From an uncultured Oscillospiraceae bacterium (GTDB lineage Bacteria > Bacillota > Clostridia > Oscillospirales > Oscillospiraceae), in contig CAKTRT010000016.1 in the NCBI GenBank assembly GCA_934597535.1, positions 1 through 24,576 of the forward strand: 24,576 nucleotides of DNA. Reading direction: 5' to 3'. This document shows, piece by piece, positions 23,791-24,576 of the stretch. The first letter of the stretch is position 1. Each line of letters opens with the position of its first letter. The notes beneath the pieces were generated by a model. It searched no databases, was not told the DNA's origin, and saw only the letters and a list, made by a program, of their open reading frames with translations. Both the position numbers and the translations under genes were made by a program.

Positions 23791-24576
23791 TTCTGCGATC
23801 GTGCTCGGCGTAGTAGGCGCGCTTGCTCCCGAGCATCTTCTCGTCCGCCTCGCGGACCAGCTCTCTTAGCCCGTTTGCCGCCTCGCAGACGGCGATGCCG
23901 TAGGAGATGCTGTGGCCCTGCGCGGCAAGGCTTTCAGAAACCGCCCGCATCCGCGCCTCGTATTCCGCCTCTGCCGCCGGCGCGGGAAACACGACGAACT
24001 CGTCGCCGCCGACGCGGTAGAGATCGTCCCTCGGAAACTGCTCCCGCAGACGCTCTGCGACCGCGCGCAGCAGCTGATCGCCCGCCTCGTGACCGCGCTC
24101 GTTGTTGATCTCGTGCAGGCCGTTCGCGTCGATATAAATGCAGGCGGCCGGAGCGATGACGCGCTGGTCGCTCTTGCGCAGACACTTCTCATAGGCGACA
24201 CGGTTCATCAGGCCCGTGCCCTGGTCCGTAATGCTCATACGGTAAACGTCGCGTCGCGCCGAGGCGAGATAGCAGACCATAAAGCCAAGATAGCTCAGCA
24301 GCAGCGCGGTGACAATGATCGCCATCATCGAAAGCGTCTGCACCACGCCGCGCGTGCCCGCCAGCGCCTCAGCCTCGCTCACGCCGAGCACAACGCTCCA
24401 GTTGTTGATGCCGACAGGCTCGTAGTGCAGGTAGAGCGTCAGCCCCGTGGAGCGGGATACGGTGCACATATCGCCGCCGATGCCGTTGGGGATTTTTTTC
24501 ATCGCCTCCTCGTAGGTGTAGCCCTTGAGCATTTTGCGGCCACGCAGCTCCGAGAGGTTGCCGAGCGAGTCATGCC
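23780..24576 (-). CDS. Diguanylate cyclase with dCache-like sensor, C-terminal part (5' end outside window)
   Basis: The frame is open to the window edge (reading HDSLGNLSELRGRK before the ATG at 24530-24532), so the true start lies beyond. The first part, with NNWSVVLGVSEAEAL, looks like the membrane-proximal end of a dCache extracellular sensor. It is followed by one TM helix (TLSMMAIIVTALLLSYLGFMVCYL) and a GGDEF domain: TDQGTGLMNRVAYE, YIDANGLHEINNERGHEAGD and intact RVGGDEFVVF. The phenylalanine-containing FPRD where an I-site would be means no RxxD. The usual FKxxND asparagine/lysine pattern is changed to ANGLHEINN, a common variant. It ends at 23780 just before a strong terminator. Its role would be c-di-GMP synthesis in response to an external ligand. 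Confidence 0.9.
   Translation of the reverse strand, partial: HDSLGNLSELRGRKMLKGYTYEEAMKKIPNGIGGDMCTVSRSTGLTLYLHYEPVGINNWSVVLGVSEAEALAGTRGVVQTLSMMAIIVTALLLSYLGFMVCYLASARRDVYRMSITDQGTGLMNRVAYEKCLRKSDQRVIAPAACIYIDANGLHEINNERGHEAGDQLLRAVAERLREQFPRDDLYRVGGDEFVVFPAPAAEAEYEARMRAVSESLAAQGHSISYGIAVCEAANGLRELVREADEKMLGSKRAYYAEHDRRRPR

Overview
The window looks like chromosomal DNA of a GC-rich (about 55%) low-copy Gram-positive, most likely a gut Clostridium-class bacterium (Oscillospiraceae-like). The evidence is GGAGG ribosome sites on nearly every gene, a consensus sigma-A promoter, an IS66-type remnant of the clostridial kind, and diguanylate cyclases with multi-pass or dCache-like sensors. The assignment rests on gene content and style and could not be checked by a search.

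Layout. (1) Bases 1-1850 are a scar of mobile DNA: the last 28 bases of a tRNA with encoded CCA, its terminator, a complete tyrosine integrase (146-1297, minus) pointing at the tRNA, an operator-like palindrome, and the 3' end of a decayed IS66-type transposase gene with its likely right terminus. (2) Bases 1951-21732 hold one long minus-strand operon of eleven genes, led by a textbook promoter (-35 TTGACA, 17 bp, -10 TATAGT) with repeated TTTTGTCA elements. In order of transcription the genes are: an XRE-type repressor; a membrane-anchored ImmA/IrrE-type metallopeptidase with a Cys/His tail; a secreted and anchored vWA protein; a very large tubulin/FtsZ-like GTPase; a two-TM protein of unknown family; a 1439-residue multi-TM protein ending in a zinc ribbon and an HELTH metallopeptidase; a small lipoprotein; a membrane-anchored His-Me finger nuclease; a membrane protein with Rossmann-like and RyR domains; a cytoplasmic TIR-LRR protein; and an ArsB/CitMHS-type anion permease. 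(3) Bases 21770-22093 are a divergent intergenic region. (4) Bases 22094-24576 carry a 7-TM GGDEF protein, a frameshifted companion gene, two perfect hairpins, and the 3' part of a second, dCache-like GGDEF protein that runs off the window.

How the genes may work together. Overlapping or tightly spaced starts and stops join most of the operon. The core (tubulin-like GTPase, vWA membrane protein, large TM proteins) resembles the FtsZ-like/vWA neighbourhoods that have been proposed to remodel membranes. Here that core is joined to parts typical of immunity or stress signalling: a TIR domain with the catalytic-type glutamate on leucine-rich repeats, a RyR domain, a nuclease, and a repressor/metallopeptidase switch. 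My inference is an inducible envelope-associated response or defence system in which the ImmA-like protein senses something through its extracytoplasmic Cys/His tail and inactivates the repressor. This is the candidate undescribed system in the window; its function is not shown by the sequence.
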